A stretch of DNA of 64,000 bases from Haloarcula hispanica ATCC 33960 (lineage in GTDB: Archaea > Halobacteriota > Halobacteria > Halobacteriales > Haloarculaceae). How positions within the stretch are numbered: the stretch's first letter is position 1; each line of letters begins with the position of its first letter. Both the position numbers and the translations under genes were made by a program. The DNA lies in NCBI RefSeq assembly GCF_000223905.1, contig NC_015943.1:62001-126000 (forward strand), read 5' to 3'. The notes under the pieces were generated by a model. The model saw nothing but the letters and a program-made list of their open reading frames with translations. It did no database searches and was not told where the DNA came from. Shown here piece by piece: positions 41,985 to 50,077 of this stretch.

Positions 41985-42809
41985 ATGGCTTCGCCACAGA
42001 TCGACGTCAACGAGATTGTTGCAACGCTTGAGCAAATTCGCCAGCGCGGGCACAGCGCCCACACGGTCTTTCGAGACTGGGTCAACCTCATGCTGTCCGC
42101 ACTGCAGGACCGAGACGATCCGTATCTGGAGATCGTCGACGACTATCGCGAACGCGGCGATATGGACCATCCAGACGGACAGCGGTCGGTCGACCTCTTC
42201 GCCAAGGCGTTCGGCCAGCTCCAAGAACGGATGGCGGCCACTGACGCTGACGTTCTGAGTGCTGTCTACGAGGCGTATGGAATGTCCAGCGATGCGTTCG
42301 GACAGCACTTCACACCCCACTCTGTTTGCGAGACGATGGCCGAGATCGCCGGCGTTGGCGACAAGAGTGATACCGAGGACCGACAGACGGTCCTTGACCC
42401 GGCCTGTGGGAGCGGTCGAACACTGCTGGTCGCCGGTCGAAAGCAGCCAGACGCGCTGTTTGTCGGGCAAGACAAGGACCCACTGTGTGCTCGAATGACA
42501 GCACTGAACTGCTGTTTCCTGAATCTGGACGCCTACGTTATCCAAGGCGATTCACTGACTGTCGAGTTCCAGCGAGCGTGGCAGACCTCGTACTCTTCGC
42601 TGGGTGGAAGCGTTCGCGAGCTAGACGACGAGAAGGTCGAAGAGCTTCACGAGTGGGTGACCGACTCCTTCGAGAATACGGTCGAAGGAGGGAGCCAGCC
42701 CAGTCCAACGCAGGGGACAGGCACGGGCTCGGAAGATCGAACACCTCCCGTTGCGGCGTCTGTCTCGAGTGAGCAGGCCAATCTAGGTGCGTTCGAGAGT
42801 AGCGATTGA
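41985..42809 (+). CDS. N6-adenine methylase-like protein without NPPY motif (copy A)
   Basis: 274 residues. The N-terminal helical part is followed by GQHFTPHSVCETMAEIAG (near 106-123) and motif I VLDPACGSGRTLLVA (136-150), then GQDKDPLCARMTALNCCFLN (161-180), the SAM-binding layout of type I restriction HsdM. No (N/D)PP(Y/F) catalytic motif follows; the sequence goes to a YVIQGDSLTVEF stretch and then an acidic, Gly/Thr-rich tail. So it can probably bind SAM but may not methylate DNA. Partner 48949-49773. Confidence 0.82.
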   Translation: MASPQIDVNEIVATLEQIRQRGHSAHTVFRDWVNLMLSALQDRDDPYLEIVDDYRERGDMDHPDGQRSVDLFAKAFGQLQERMAATDADVLSAVYEAYGMSSDAFGQHFTPHSVCETMAEIAGVGDKSDTEDRQTVLDPACGSGRTLLVAGRKQPDALFVGQDKDPLCARMTALNCCFLNLDAYVIQGDSLTVEFQRAWQTSYSSLGGSVRELDDEKVEELHEWVTDSFENTVEGGSQPSPTQGTGTGSEDRTPPVAASVSSEQANLGAFESSD

Positions 42810-42814
42810 CGGCT

Positions 42815-42842
42815 ATTTTGTGTGCCCCAGTCGGGTGCGGGG
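42815..42842 (+). promoter_or_regulatory. H element 23 (CCCC/GGGG stem), long-leader class
   Basis: ATTTTGTGT then (G)CCCC / agtcgggtgc / GGGG; GGGCGTT then can pair with AGCGTCCC further down before ATG 42873. Confidence 0.83.
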
Positions 42843-42872
42843 CGTTCCAGTGAGAGCGTCCCGAGGAAAACC

Positions 42873-43136
42873 ATGTCAGAAGAATCAGACACAGAGCCGG
42901 ATGCGGCTCCAGACTCAGTTGAAAAGGTCGAACGAACGGACTTTGGGTGCAGTATGGAAGCACGGTTGGATCGAGGCACAGACACTCGCGATCAAGACAG
43001 AGTGACGATCAAATCGAAGGGTGAGACTGCTGCGGAGACGATTGCGGAGTTCTACAAGCTCCTAGAAGAGTACGACCAGGAGATCAGTGGTCGGCTTCGA
43101 GATATCCAGCCAAGAGAAGACGCGGCAGGCGAGTAA
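42873..43136 (+). CDS. Small acidic protein (DUF7389-like), copy A
   Basis: 87 residues, MSEESDTEPDAAPDSVEKVE then FGCSMEARLDRGTDTRDQDR and GETAAETIAEFYKLLEEYDQ. A short beta pair followed by a long helix ending in an acidic tail. The partner is at 48622-48885. Often found on haloarchaeal plasmids next to the methylase-like gene, as here. Function unknown. Confidence 0.75.
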   Translation: MSEESDTEPDAAPDSVEKVERTDFGCSMEARLDRGTDTRDQDRVTIKSKGETAAETIAEFYKLLEEYDQEISGRLRDIQPREDAAGE

Positions 43137-43310
43137 GACGACGAGTAGGACTCCCTATTATACTGCCCAGCGGTTGGGTGGGTGTGACCGTGAGGGCGGA
43201 ACACACGGTTCTGTTAATTAGCGCGAGGCAGTGGCTAAACGCTTATATCCGAGGGTAGGCAATTTTTGCGTGGACAGAACACTGTCACACGCTCCTTCCA
43301 TCCCCTTTCC

Positions 43311-43463
43311 ATGCCTGATGACACGCAGAGTCTCGGTCGCTGTCCAAACTGTGACGAGCGTATCACAACTCCGTGGCTGCTGGTTGAATACGAGAAAGAC
43401 GATGGCACGGAGGGTATCTGGGCCGAGTGTCCAATGTGTGAAGATGTCGTTGCGCCGGAGTAA
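43311..43463 (+). CDS. Small zinc-binding protein
   Basis: 50 residues: LGRCPNCDERITTPWLLVEY ... IWAECPMCEDVVAPE, two CPxC knuckles for one zinc, the pattern of a common haloarchaeal small zinc protein family. Upstream, TTTTTGCGT followed by GGACAG-aaca-CTGTC could be a very diverged H element, which is left unannotated. It lies just outside copy A. Confidence 0.8.
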   Translation: MPDDTQSLGRCPNCDERITTPWLLVEYEKDDGTEGIWAECPMCEDVVAPE

Positions 43464-43645
43464 CGCAACATTCTCTCCGCGCATTCCACTGAGTGTACGG
43501 GCTGACAGTACGGTGTTTTAGCCATCCGCATTGAGAGTTTCAGACAACGCTCTCATACCGGGTTTTCGCGTCTTCGACTTGATCAGTACAGGGGAAGTAC
43601 CTACTGTTCGTCTAAGAGAAAGCTCTCCCAACAGCTCAATGATCC

Positions 43646-43852
43646 TTACTCGGCTTGGTTATTTGGGTCAAGTATGTAATAAACCACAGCTATTGTGACA
43701 GACATCGACACCGCCTCAAAAGGGACCCAATCACCCAGTAACAGGGTGAATACAAGGACAGCAATGCCGGTTAGACTACCTGTCAGAACTGCGTATCTTC
43801 CGCGCGACAGAGTCCGTATCCGCGCATCTATACGCCGATAGAGATGTTTCAC
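43646..43852 (-). CDS. Small membrane protein, unknown
   Basis: 68 residues with two membrane helices (about residues 21-38 and 45-60) after a basic start MKHLYRRIDARIRTLSRGR. The positive N-terminus suggests it is inside. No family recognised. Confidence 0.55.
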   Translation of the reverse strand: MKHLYRRIDARIRTLSRGRYAVLTGSLTGIAVLVFTLLLGDWVPFEAVSMSVTIAVVYYILDPNNQAE

Positions 43853-44052
43853 AGTACCAGTACAATATCAATATTCCTCTATAAGTCTGGTCAATCCGCA
43901 GACATACTAAGCAGATAGCTTCTCGCAAAGGTCATGAAACACACCACCTCTCGAACTGATTTATACCCTCATAGTCCGAGTCAATTAGCTTACTCACCGC
44001 CGATGATATCGTTCGCCGTGAACTCAGGTAAATTCCGGTGAGACAGTTACCT

Positions 44053-44138
44053 CTATAGTAACAATTGAAACGGTTTACACACTGATCGCACTGCCGTCGT
44101 GCGATCAGGTGTGCATTGATTTTCAATGGCTACTATAG
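44053..44138. mobile_element. 86-bp MITE, copy 2
   Basis: Copy of 8596-8681 (about five differences). Termini CTATAGTAACAATTGAAA / TTTTCAATGGCTACTATAG. It sits 8 nt left of the ORB-like repeat at 44147, so it inserted beside the origin region. Confidence 0.87.
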
Positions 44139-44146
44139 TCTACAGT

Positions 44147-44170
44147 CGCCCCCCTCATTGCCGCTGTAAG
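44147..44170 (-). other. ORB-like repeat separated from the main origin
   Basis: CCCCCCTCATTGCCGCTGTAA matches the origin repeats at 47594-47990 (consensus TTACAGCGGCAAYGAGGGG on the other strand). It lies on the far side of orc1 and the IS, as expected if the origin repeats originally flanked orc1. Confidence 0.75.
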
Positions 44171-44339
44171 AGGATAGGTAAAGCAGCCACAGCGTGTGTA
44201 TCAAAGCGATAACCCCGCGCTGTCACTGACTCAGGAAAGGCATCATCGCTGGAGAGTCCATATCGCATTCTAAGTCTGCAGGATTACACTACGTCGAACC
44301 CTCGCTAAGGACACTGTCACTCGCGGCCTTCGTCACTAC

Positions 44340-44879
44340 TTACAGCAGTTTCGCTTCGATGTACTGGTCGATATTCTCGGTGTCATCGAGTTCGTTCAGC
44401 GTATCCAGCGCTCCTTCCATCGAGTCGAGGTCCTCGGCCGTGAAATCGTCCTGTTGGGCCACACGACCTAGACTCACGAGGAGCTTGATTTTGTTCACGT
44501 CCGTCTCAAGACGCATCACTTTCGTGACGACGTTCTCGTTGTCGGGGTCGTCCAGTCGGACGAACGCCGGCGGGATTACGTCCCGAAGCAACGCCGAGAC
44601 GTAGAGGTTGTCGTCGGTAGCGTCGCTGGGAACGTCAGCGAGCATCTGCTTGATTACTGAGTGGCGGTCGTCGGAGTCAGCGTAAACGACGTTACGGACG
44701 AATTGTCCCGAGTCGACGCGGCGCAGGTCTCGGTCCTCATCGACTTGGACACGAATCAGTTCTAGAATCTCGTTCGGGAACTCTGTGCTAATGTCGTCGC
44801 GGTGGACACACACGTCTGCACCGTACTCACCGATGTCGAGAGCGGCGAAGGGGTCAGCCAGTAAAGGAGCGTTAGTCAT
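44340..44879 (-). CDS. Hypothetical acidic protein
   Basis: 179 residues, MTNAPLLADPFAALDIGEYG; all-alpha and acidic, LRRVDSGQFVRNVVYADSDD, MLADVPSDATDDNLYVSALL. No family recognised. A 56-codon gene precedes it on the same strand with an 84-nt gap; a shared operon is possible. Intact codon character. Confidence 0.68.
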   Translation of the reverse strand: MTNAPLLADPFAALDIGEYGADVCVHRDDISTEFPNEILELIRVQVDEDRDLRRVDSGQFVRNVVYADSDDRHSVIKQMLADVPSDATDDNLYVSALLRDVIPPAFVRLDDPDNENVVTKVMRLETDVNKIKLLVSLGRVAQQDDFTAEDLDSMEGALDTLNELDDTENIDQYIEAKLL

Positions 44880-44963
44880 ATCGGTAACATCCCATCGGCA
44901 TCAGTGCTGCTACATACGATTCTAAACGCAGCCAACACAGTATGTACGGATGCAGACATAGGA

Positions 44964-45134
44964 TTACTGGAACAAATGTACTTCCGCCGGGTCGTGTTTC
45001 GGTTCCATCGCGTCGTAGGGATCTTCTTCAAGCACAAGCATAACATGCCCGGAGTCGAGTTCTCGGACTCGCCATGCTGGTGTATCAAGTACGTGTTCAC
45101 GACCGCCGAACTGCTCTATCACCTGCGGCGACAT
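44964..45134 (-). CDS. Small hypothetical protein
   Basis: 56 residues: MSPQVIEQFGGREHVLDTPA, then WRVRELDSGHVMLVLEEDPY and DAMEPKHDPAEVHLFQ. Good protein character and acidic. Its start lies 16 bp from the left end of the ISH3-family element. Not recognised. Confidence 0.55.
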   Translation of the reverse strand: MSPQVIEQFGGREHVLDTPAWRVRELDSGHVMLVLEEDPYDAMEPKHDPAEVHLFQ

Positions 45135-45150
45135 GACTGTAATCCAGGAT

Positions 45151-46540
45151 CAGTACTTCACAAAGCTGGTTAGTTGAGACGTCTGCTTGCTGAGGATGTG
45201 TCCAAACACCAGAAGCAAGCAGACGATGAAATCCACGAGGACCAGCTCCTTAACTTTCTCGTCAACTCGCTTGACGAGGAAGTTGTGCTTGGACTCGGCA
45301 ACAATGCTGAAATCGATGCTGTGGACATCTTAGAGGTCCTCGTCGGCGCATGCGCCGACGGGACCTCGATATCTGAACTCTGCGAGACCAGTGAAAATTC
45401 TCCCCACAAAAACACGGTTCTGTACCATCTCCGTGAGAAGTTCGACCTAGCGTCGGTTGAACAAGTCGGGAACTCACTCCTCCAAAAGGACGTTCTAGAG
45501 ATCCTACCCAAGCAGGTGGAGGTCTGCGCAGACCTCCACCTGCGACCCTACTACGGTGACAAAGACGAGACGGATGGTCTCTATCACTCAGAAGCAAAGC
45601 GTGGAACTACCGCATTCCACGCCTATACGACACTCTACGCGCGTGTGAAGAATAAACGGTACACGCTGGCGGTGCGCCGTCTCCTCGACGGCGACACCGC
45701 CAGCAGTGTCCTCGCTGAGTTTCTTGGTCTCCTTGACGGCCTTGACCTCAGCGTCAAGGCCGTCTATCTTGATCGGGAATTCTACGATAGCAAGTGTCTC
45801 ACGCTTCTTCAGGCCCACAATTACGCGTACGTGATGCCGGTTGTCCGGTGGGGAAAGACGATCAAGCAGGAACTCTCGGAAGGCTGGAGTCGTGTCATCC
45901 AACATGATCTGACGGGAAAACTCGACGGTCACAGCTGGACCGTCGATTTTCCCGTCTACATAGACTGCACCTACCAAAACGGGCGGTACGACGAACACGG
46001 AGTGGCGCGTCACGGCTACGCCGCTGACGCGCCGTTCGTTGAGACTCCACGAGATGCTCGATACCACTACGCGAAACGCTTCGGTATCGAAGCCAGCTAC
46101 CGACTCTCCGAACAAAGCATTGCGACAACCACAACGCAGAATCCAGTCGTACGGCTGCTGTACGTCGTGGTGAGTCTACTCTTGCAGAATGTCTGGCGGT
46201 ATCTCCATTGGGAGTACGTGGCGACGCCCCGCCGTGGCGGGCGTCGCCTTTGGTCCTGGTCGTTCGAGGAGTTCATCAATATGCTGTGTCGGGCAGCGTG
46301 GACGGCCCTCGCAGTGCGTCGGGCCGTCCCCGCGAACCGGCCACCGGACGACCGGTTCCACCGGTAATCATCAGGAAGGACGCCTCCTTTTGAGTGGCAA
46401 CGCTGCCGCGTCGGCGGCTGATCGCCGCCGACAGCGGCAGCTTCCCCTTCGATTGGCGTCCCTTGACCACTATCGACGACTCATCTCGACAGAACAGGTG
46501 ACTCAGGTCAGGTTAACTGGCGATGTTTTGTGAGGTACTG
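45151..46540 (+). mobile_element. ISH3-family insertion sequence
   Basis: 1390 bp. Left end CAGTACTTCACAAAGC (45151-45166), right end GTTTTGTGAGGTACTG (46525-46540), inverted with two mismatches. One transposase gene. A hairpin-rich 3' region (about 46405-46440). No target duplication: GGAT precedes the left end and AGTC follows the right end. That suggests a deletion or recombination beside the IS after insertion. Its right end forms the last codons of the truncated orc1. Confidence 0.85.
45198..46367 (+). CDS. ISH3-family transposase
   Basis: 389 residues from GTG 45198 (VSKHQKQADDEIHEDQLLNF); an upstream TTG at 45174 is also in frame. DDE-type: YADLHLRPYYGD-like VCADLHLRPYYGD (first Asp), KAVYLDREFYDSKCLTLLQA (second Asp) and YHYAKRFGIEASYRLSEQS (Glu) in the spacing of this archaeal family. 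Appears complete, so the IS may be active. Confidence 0.9.
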   Translation: MSKHQKQADDEIHEDQLLNFLVNSLDEEVVLGLGNNAEIDAVDILEVLVGACADGTSISELCETSENSPHKNTVLYHLREKFDLASVEQVGNSLLQKDVLEILPKQVEVCADLHLRPYYGDKDETDGLYHSEAKRGTTAFHAYTTLYARVKNKRYTLAVRRLLDGDTASSVLAEFLGLLDGLDLSVKAVYLDREFYDSKCLTLLQAHNYAYVMPVVRWGKTIKQELSEGWSRVIQHDLTGKLDGHSWTVDFPVYIDCTYQNGRYDEHGVARHGYAADAPFVETPRDARYHYAKRFGIEASYRLSEQSIATTTTQNPVVRLLYVVVSLLLQNVWRYLHWEYVATPRRGGRRLWSWSFEEFINMLCRAAWTALAVRRAVPANRPPDDRFHR

Positions 46541-47421
46541 AGTCTAGCCTGCTCTTCACGGTCATGCGCCTCATCAACATATTCGATTTTTACTGTATCA
46601 TCGTCGTGTTCGTCGGCAATCTCCCCTGCATATCGGAGGATATCGATTGCCTTGCGCGCGTCTCCATGTTCCTTCGCCGCGAGTGCTGCTACTTTCGGGA
46701 TAACATCTTCATCTAGAACATCCTCACGAAAAGCATCGGAACGAGATTTGAGGATCTCCCGGAGCTGGTTCGCATCATACGGTGGGAAAACGAAGTCTCG
46801 TTCCGACAGGCTTGATTTAACTCGTTCATTGAGAGAGTCTTTGTAACGGATTTTGTTACTGATACCAATCACACCAAGAGTACTTTCTGTCACCTTGCCT
46901 GCTTCGGCAGCGCGTGACAGTTGCATTAGAACGTTGTCACCTTCTAATTTATCTATTTCGTCAAGAATAATGATTCCAACATCCAGCCGTGCATCAAGAA
47001 TATCCCAGAGACGGCGGTAATAGTCCGAGGTACTCACCCCAGTATGTGGAACTGTTATTTCTGTCTCTTCTGGGCTATTGAGTGCTTGAGCAATTGTGCG
47101 GACTGTCTGTGTCTCAGTTGATTCTTGGAAACAGTCCACGTATGCGACGCCGATCTTGACACCGTTGTCGGCGGCCGCCTCAGTGAGATCGCGAGTTATA
47201 TACTTTGAACACAGGCTTTTGCCCGTACCCGTTTTTCCGTAAACCAATACGTTGTTCGGGGTGTCTCCCCGCTGGGCGTCTTTGATAGCATTAGCGAGCT
47301 TTCGAAGTTCAGTGTCGCGTCCGATTATCCGGTCACTCTCCGGAAGGTGGCTCACTCTGAGGAGTTCCTTGTCAGCAAAGATTGGATCTGGATTGCCGAA
47401 GAACGACTCAGACTCATTCAT
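46513..47421 (-). pseudogene. orc1: Orc1/Cdc6 initiator, C-terminus replaced by IS
   Basis: 302 residues. Walker A GKTGTGKS (62-69), Walker B IIILDEIDKL (149-158), sensor 1 GVIGISNK (183-190), sensor 2 GDARKAIDILRYAGE (253-267): a full AAA+ module. The last eight residues (295-302) come from the IS terminal repeat, and the C-terminal winged-helix domain (usually to about 400 residues) that binds origin repeats is missing. It probably cannot initiate from the origin next to it. Upstream DNA holds the ORB-like repeats. Confidence 0.85.
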
Positions 47422-47458
47422 ACCAACACAATCTCATGGACTTCATATTAATATTGTC

Positions 47459-47990
47459 CACCACCTTGCCGCTGTAAAACAGGTAAGATTGGTATGCTAT
47501 ATTTGAAAAGTCGTATATCAGTCGCTCAGTTCCCATCTATTGGTGATATCCTACTCCAGGATACTGTGTGAATTTAGAAGGTAGTAGTACTCCCACACCC
47601 CGTGTTGCCGCTGTAACAGTTGAGATGAGTTTCCAGATGAAAGCGGGCACAATAATGAGTGATAGCATACCTACACGCTATCTACACGCGCTTGAACAGA
47701 TCCTGTGTAGAAGGGGTGAAAACCGGTATTTCACGCTACCGACGCTAAAGCGTCGTTATTTTAGTACGCTAAAGCGTGGTACGGTACCAAACAGCATAGA
47801 TCATAATAAAACTGATGATGCCTGTCCTAATTTAGTGGCTACGCGGAGTTATCAACTTGATATGGTAACACGCTGTGGCTGCTTTGCCGATTCACTTACA
47901 GCGGCAATGAGGGGTGTACAAACATGACCTCGCATAAAAATAAGAGACAGGCAACTGTTCTCGATTGTTTACAGCGGCAACGAGGGGTGC
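47459..47990 (+). other. Replication origin with ORB-like repeats and AT-rich centre
   Basis: Four repeats with the core TTACAGCGGCAAYGAGGGG: two reverse (47459-47480 partial, 47594-47617) and two forward (47895-47917, 47967-47990), so they point inward across an AT-rich 280-bp segment (about 47618-47894). Inside are two GACGCT-aa-AGCGTC palindromes (47741-47754, 47765-47778). Inverted G-string repeats around an AT-rich unwinding region beside orc1 is the known layout of haloarchaeal origins. Confidence 0.8.
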
Positions 47991-48010
47991 GACTGCAGAC
48001 TAGTCTAATA

Positions 48011-48193
48011 CTAGCGTGTCATAGAGTACGTCACACACCCTCTCCTCCTTGCGATCACCGCGGATGATTTCGCCGTCTGGAAAGTCTTCCAATCTGGTGC
48101 CACACTCTGTAAATTACCCCTTATAACCCTGTTCATCGTATTTTGAGACGACCGCGTGAACCACGTTCTCAATCTTGACTGCGGCGTGGCCAT
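48011..48193 (-). pseudogene. Gene remnant between origin and PadR gene
   Basis: One minus-strand frame has protein character but holds a TAA: AAVKIENVVHAVVSKYDEQG, then TAA, then CGTRLEDFPDGEIIRGDRKE and RVCDVLYDTLVL. No start. The original family is not recognised. Confidence 0.4.
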
Positions 48194-48206
48194 TCAGAGT
48201 CGGAAG

Positions 48207-48494
48207 TCATCCAGAAGGCTCACCCGCTCTGTATTGTTGTTCCCACTCGTTTCGAGCAGCTATCTCTCGTTCGCCACGTCGCGTGATTGAGTAGATGTTG
48301 GTCCGTCTGTCTTTTTGTGCCTTCTCAACGAGCCCTTTGTCGACAAGTGTGTCAAGGTTCGGGTATAGCCTCCCGTGATGGATTTCTCCCTCGTAGTATT
48401 CCTCGATCTCCTCTTTGATCGCGAGGCCATGTGGGCCGTCTAGACCGCACACCACGTACAGTAAATCACGCTGAAAACCGGTGAGGTCAAACAT
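48207..48494 (-). CDS. PadR-family transcriptional regulator
   Basis: 95 residues: LTGFQRDLLYVVCGLDGPHG-LAIKEEIEEYYEGEIHHGRL-YPNLDTLVDKGLVEK, followed by RTNIYSITRRGEREI, the PadR winged helix with its YPxLxxLxxxGLV motif. Lies next to the origin, outside the duplication. May control replication or neighbouring genes; the target is not visible. Confidence 0.88.
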   Translation of the reverse strand: MFDLTGFQRDLLYVVCGLDGPHGLAIKEEIEEYYEGEIHHGRLYPNLDTLVDKGLVEKAQKDRRTNIYSITRRGEREIAARNEWEQQYRAGEPSG

Positions 48495-48621
48495 CTCAGG
48501 ATAGCTAACAACTTTGCGCCATTAAGTTTACTGAAATTGACCAAAATCCAGACGCATTGATGGCTAGGACCGGTCTCGAAAGCGGCTGAAATCTGATGTT
48601 AAATGGTTGTCAATCCCCGTC

Positions 48622-48885
48622 TTACTCGCCTGCCTCGTCTTCCCCTGGCTGAACATCCCGAAGCCGACCACTGATCTCCTGGTCGTACTCTTCCAAGAGC
48701 TTGTAGAACTCCGCAATCGTCTCCGCAGCAGTCTCACCCTTCGACTTGACCGTCATACTGTCTTCGTCTCGCGTCCCGGTTCCTCGTTTCATCCGGGCCT
48801 CCATACTGCACCCAAAGTCCGTTCGTTCGACCTTTTCAACTGAGTCTGGAGCCGCATCCGGCTCTGTGTCTGATTCTTCTGACAT
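48622..48885 (-). CDS. Small acidic protein (DUF7389-like), copy B
   Basis: 87 residues, MSEESDTEPDAAPDSVEKVE; differs from 42873-43136 mainly around the MKRGTGTRDEDSM stretch. Helix GETAAETIAEFYKLLEEYDQ is unchanged. Long-leader H element 24 upstream. Function unknown. Confidence 0.75.
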   Translation of the reverse strand: MSEESDTEPDAAPDSVEKVERTDFGCSMEARMKRGTGTRDEDSMTVKSKGETAAETIAEFYKLLEEYDQEISGRLRDVQPGEDEAGE

Positions 48886-48915
48886 GGGTCTTCTCGGGAC
48901 GCTCTCACTGGACCG

Positions 48916-48943
48916 CCCCGCACCCGACTGGGGCACACAAAAC
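48916..48943 (-). promoter_or_regulatory. H element 24 (CCCC/GGGG stem), copy B of H23
   Basis: Minus strand: TTTTGTGT, (G)CCCC / agtcgggtgc / GGGG. ATG of the 87-residue gene at 48885. Confidence 0.83.
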
Positions 48944-48948
48944 AGCCG

Positions 48949-49773
48949 TCAATCGCTGCCCTCGAACGCACCCAGACTGGCCTGCTCACTCGGAACAGAT
49001 GTCGCAACGGGAGGTGTTCGATCTTCCGAGTCCGTATCTGCCCCCTGCGTTGGACTGGGCTGGTTCTCCGCCTCAACCGTATTCTCGAAGGCGTCGGTCA
49101 CCCACTCGTGAAGCTCTTCGACCTCATCGTCGTCGAGTTCGCGAACGCTCCCACCCAGCGAAGAGTACGAGGTCTGCCACGCTCGCTGGAACTCGACAGT
49201 CAGTGAGTCGCCCTGAATAACGTAGGCATCCAGATTCAGGAAACAGCAGTTCAGCGCCGTCATTCGGGCACACAGTGGGTCCTTATCTTGCCCGACAAAC
49301 AGCGCGTCTGGCTGCTTTCGACCGGCGACCAGTAGCATCCGACCGCTCCCACAGGCTGGGTCAAGGACCGTCTGTCTATCATCGGTATCGCTTTCGTCTC
49401 CGACGCCGGCGATCTCGGCCATCGTCTCGCAAACAGAGTGGGGCGTGAAGTGCTGGCCGAACGCATCGCTGGACATCCCGTATTCCTCGTAGACAGCACC
49501 CAGAACGTCAGCATCGGTAGCCGCCATCCGTTCTTGGAGCTGGCCGAACGCCTTGGCGAAGAGGTCGACCGAGCGCTGTCCGTCTGGATGGGCCATGTCG
49601 CCGCGCTCGCGATAGTCGTCGACGATCTCCAGATACGGATCGTCTCGGTCCTGCAGTGCGAACAACATGAGGTTGACCCAGTCTCGGAAGACTGTGTGGG
49701 CGCTGTGCCCGCGCTGGCGAATTTGCTCAAGCGTTGCAACAATCTCGTCGACGTCGATCTGTGGCGAAGCCAT
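48949..49773 (-). CDS. N6-adenine methylase-like protein without NPPY motif (copy B)
   Basis: 274 residues. Motif I is preserved as VLDPACGSGRMLLVA and GQHFTPHSVCETMAEI is unchanged; as in copy A there is no NPPY/F. Both copies keep the SAM-binding core and lack the catalytic motif, so the loss predates the duplication, which suggests a non-catalytic role kept by selection. Confidence 0.82.
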   Translation of the reverse strand: MASPQIDVDEIVATLEQIRQRGHSAHTVFRDWVNLMLFALQDRDDPYLEIVDDYRERGDMAHPDGQRSVDLFAKAFGQLQERMAATDADVLGAVYEEYGMSSDAFGQHFTPHSVCETMAEIAGVGDESDTDDRQTVLDPACGSGRMLLVAGRKQPDALFVGQDKDPLCARMTALNCCFLNLDAYVIQGDSLTVEFQRAWQTSYSSLGGSVRELDDDEVEELHEWVTDAFENTVEAENQPSPTQGADTDSEDRTPPVATSVPSEQASLGAFEGSD

Positions 49774-49774
49774 G

Positions 49775-49803
49775 CTCTCTCGGCCACCAGAGAGTCACAA
49801 AAT
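49775..49803 (-). promoter_or_regulatory. H element 25 (CTCTCT/AGAGAG stem), copy B of H22
   Basis: Minus strand: ATTTTGTGA, CTCTCT / ggtggccg / AGAGAG. Stem identical to H22, loop differs by one base. Confidence 0.87.
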
Positions 49804-49855
49804 CTGGCCTGCTGGAGAGTGCCACTCTAGAAGGAATGCCTGTCGAGTGTTCGGA

Positions 49856-50008
49856 TCATGAGTCCCCACTGGAAAAGACGGGGAACCACTCGCGGCACTC
49901 GGTACAGGTGGTACCACGTCGTATTTCCCCATCATGAATTGGGTCTATTCCGTTCGGGGCATCGCAATGTGGACACGCAACCGTCTCAGCGTACTCACTC
50001 TCACTCAT
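49856..50008 (-). CDS. Small zinc-ribbon protein
   Basis: 50 residues: MSESEYAETVACPHCDAPNG, then GTTCTECREWFPVF. Two CxxC knuckles (CPHC and CTEC) 22 residues apart. ATG chosen as the only Met start before the first knuckle. Absent from copy A, where a larger segment with two lipoproteins replaces it. No H element directly upstream. Confidence 0.72.
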   Translation of the reverse strand: MSESEYAETVACPHCDAPNGIDPIHDGEIRRGTTCTECREWFPVFSSGDS

Positions 50009-50077
50009 CCCTACCAGTACTCCGACTCGACACACCTGATTCTGTCGTACTCAGTAGCGAAAGAGACCTCATAGCAG

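Larger units (their letters stand above)
30245..43144 (+). repeat. Large inverted duplication, copy A
   Basis: Genes here recur in the same order on the opposite strand at 48615-60817. One end is set by H element 12 (H36 in B), the other lies just after the stop of the 87-residue gene (43136 / 48622). Protein pairs are similar but not identical (TFB: about 23 of 303 residues differ by my count). Copy A carries insertions at 32284-33640, 38320-39036, 39046-39645 and 40493-41945 that B lacks. Confidence 0.9.

Noticed and set aside
23556-42842. Explanation of the H loop GGTGA simply as a Shine-Dalgarno sequence
   Set aside because: GGTGA does match the 16S tail, but in the long-leader class it lies 30 nt or more from the ATG, and the stem arms covary, which a ribosome site would not need.
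43264-43310. TTTTTGCGT followed by GGACAG-aaca-CTGTC before the zinc gene at 43311
   Set aside because: The stem pairs but the loop lacks GGGTG and the spacing differs; too diverged to list as an H element.
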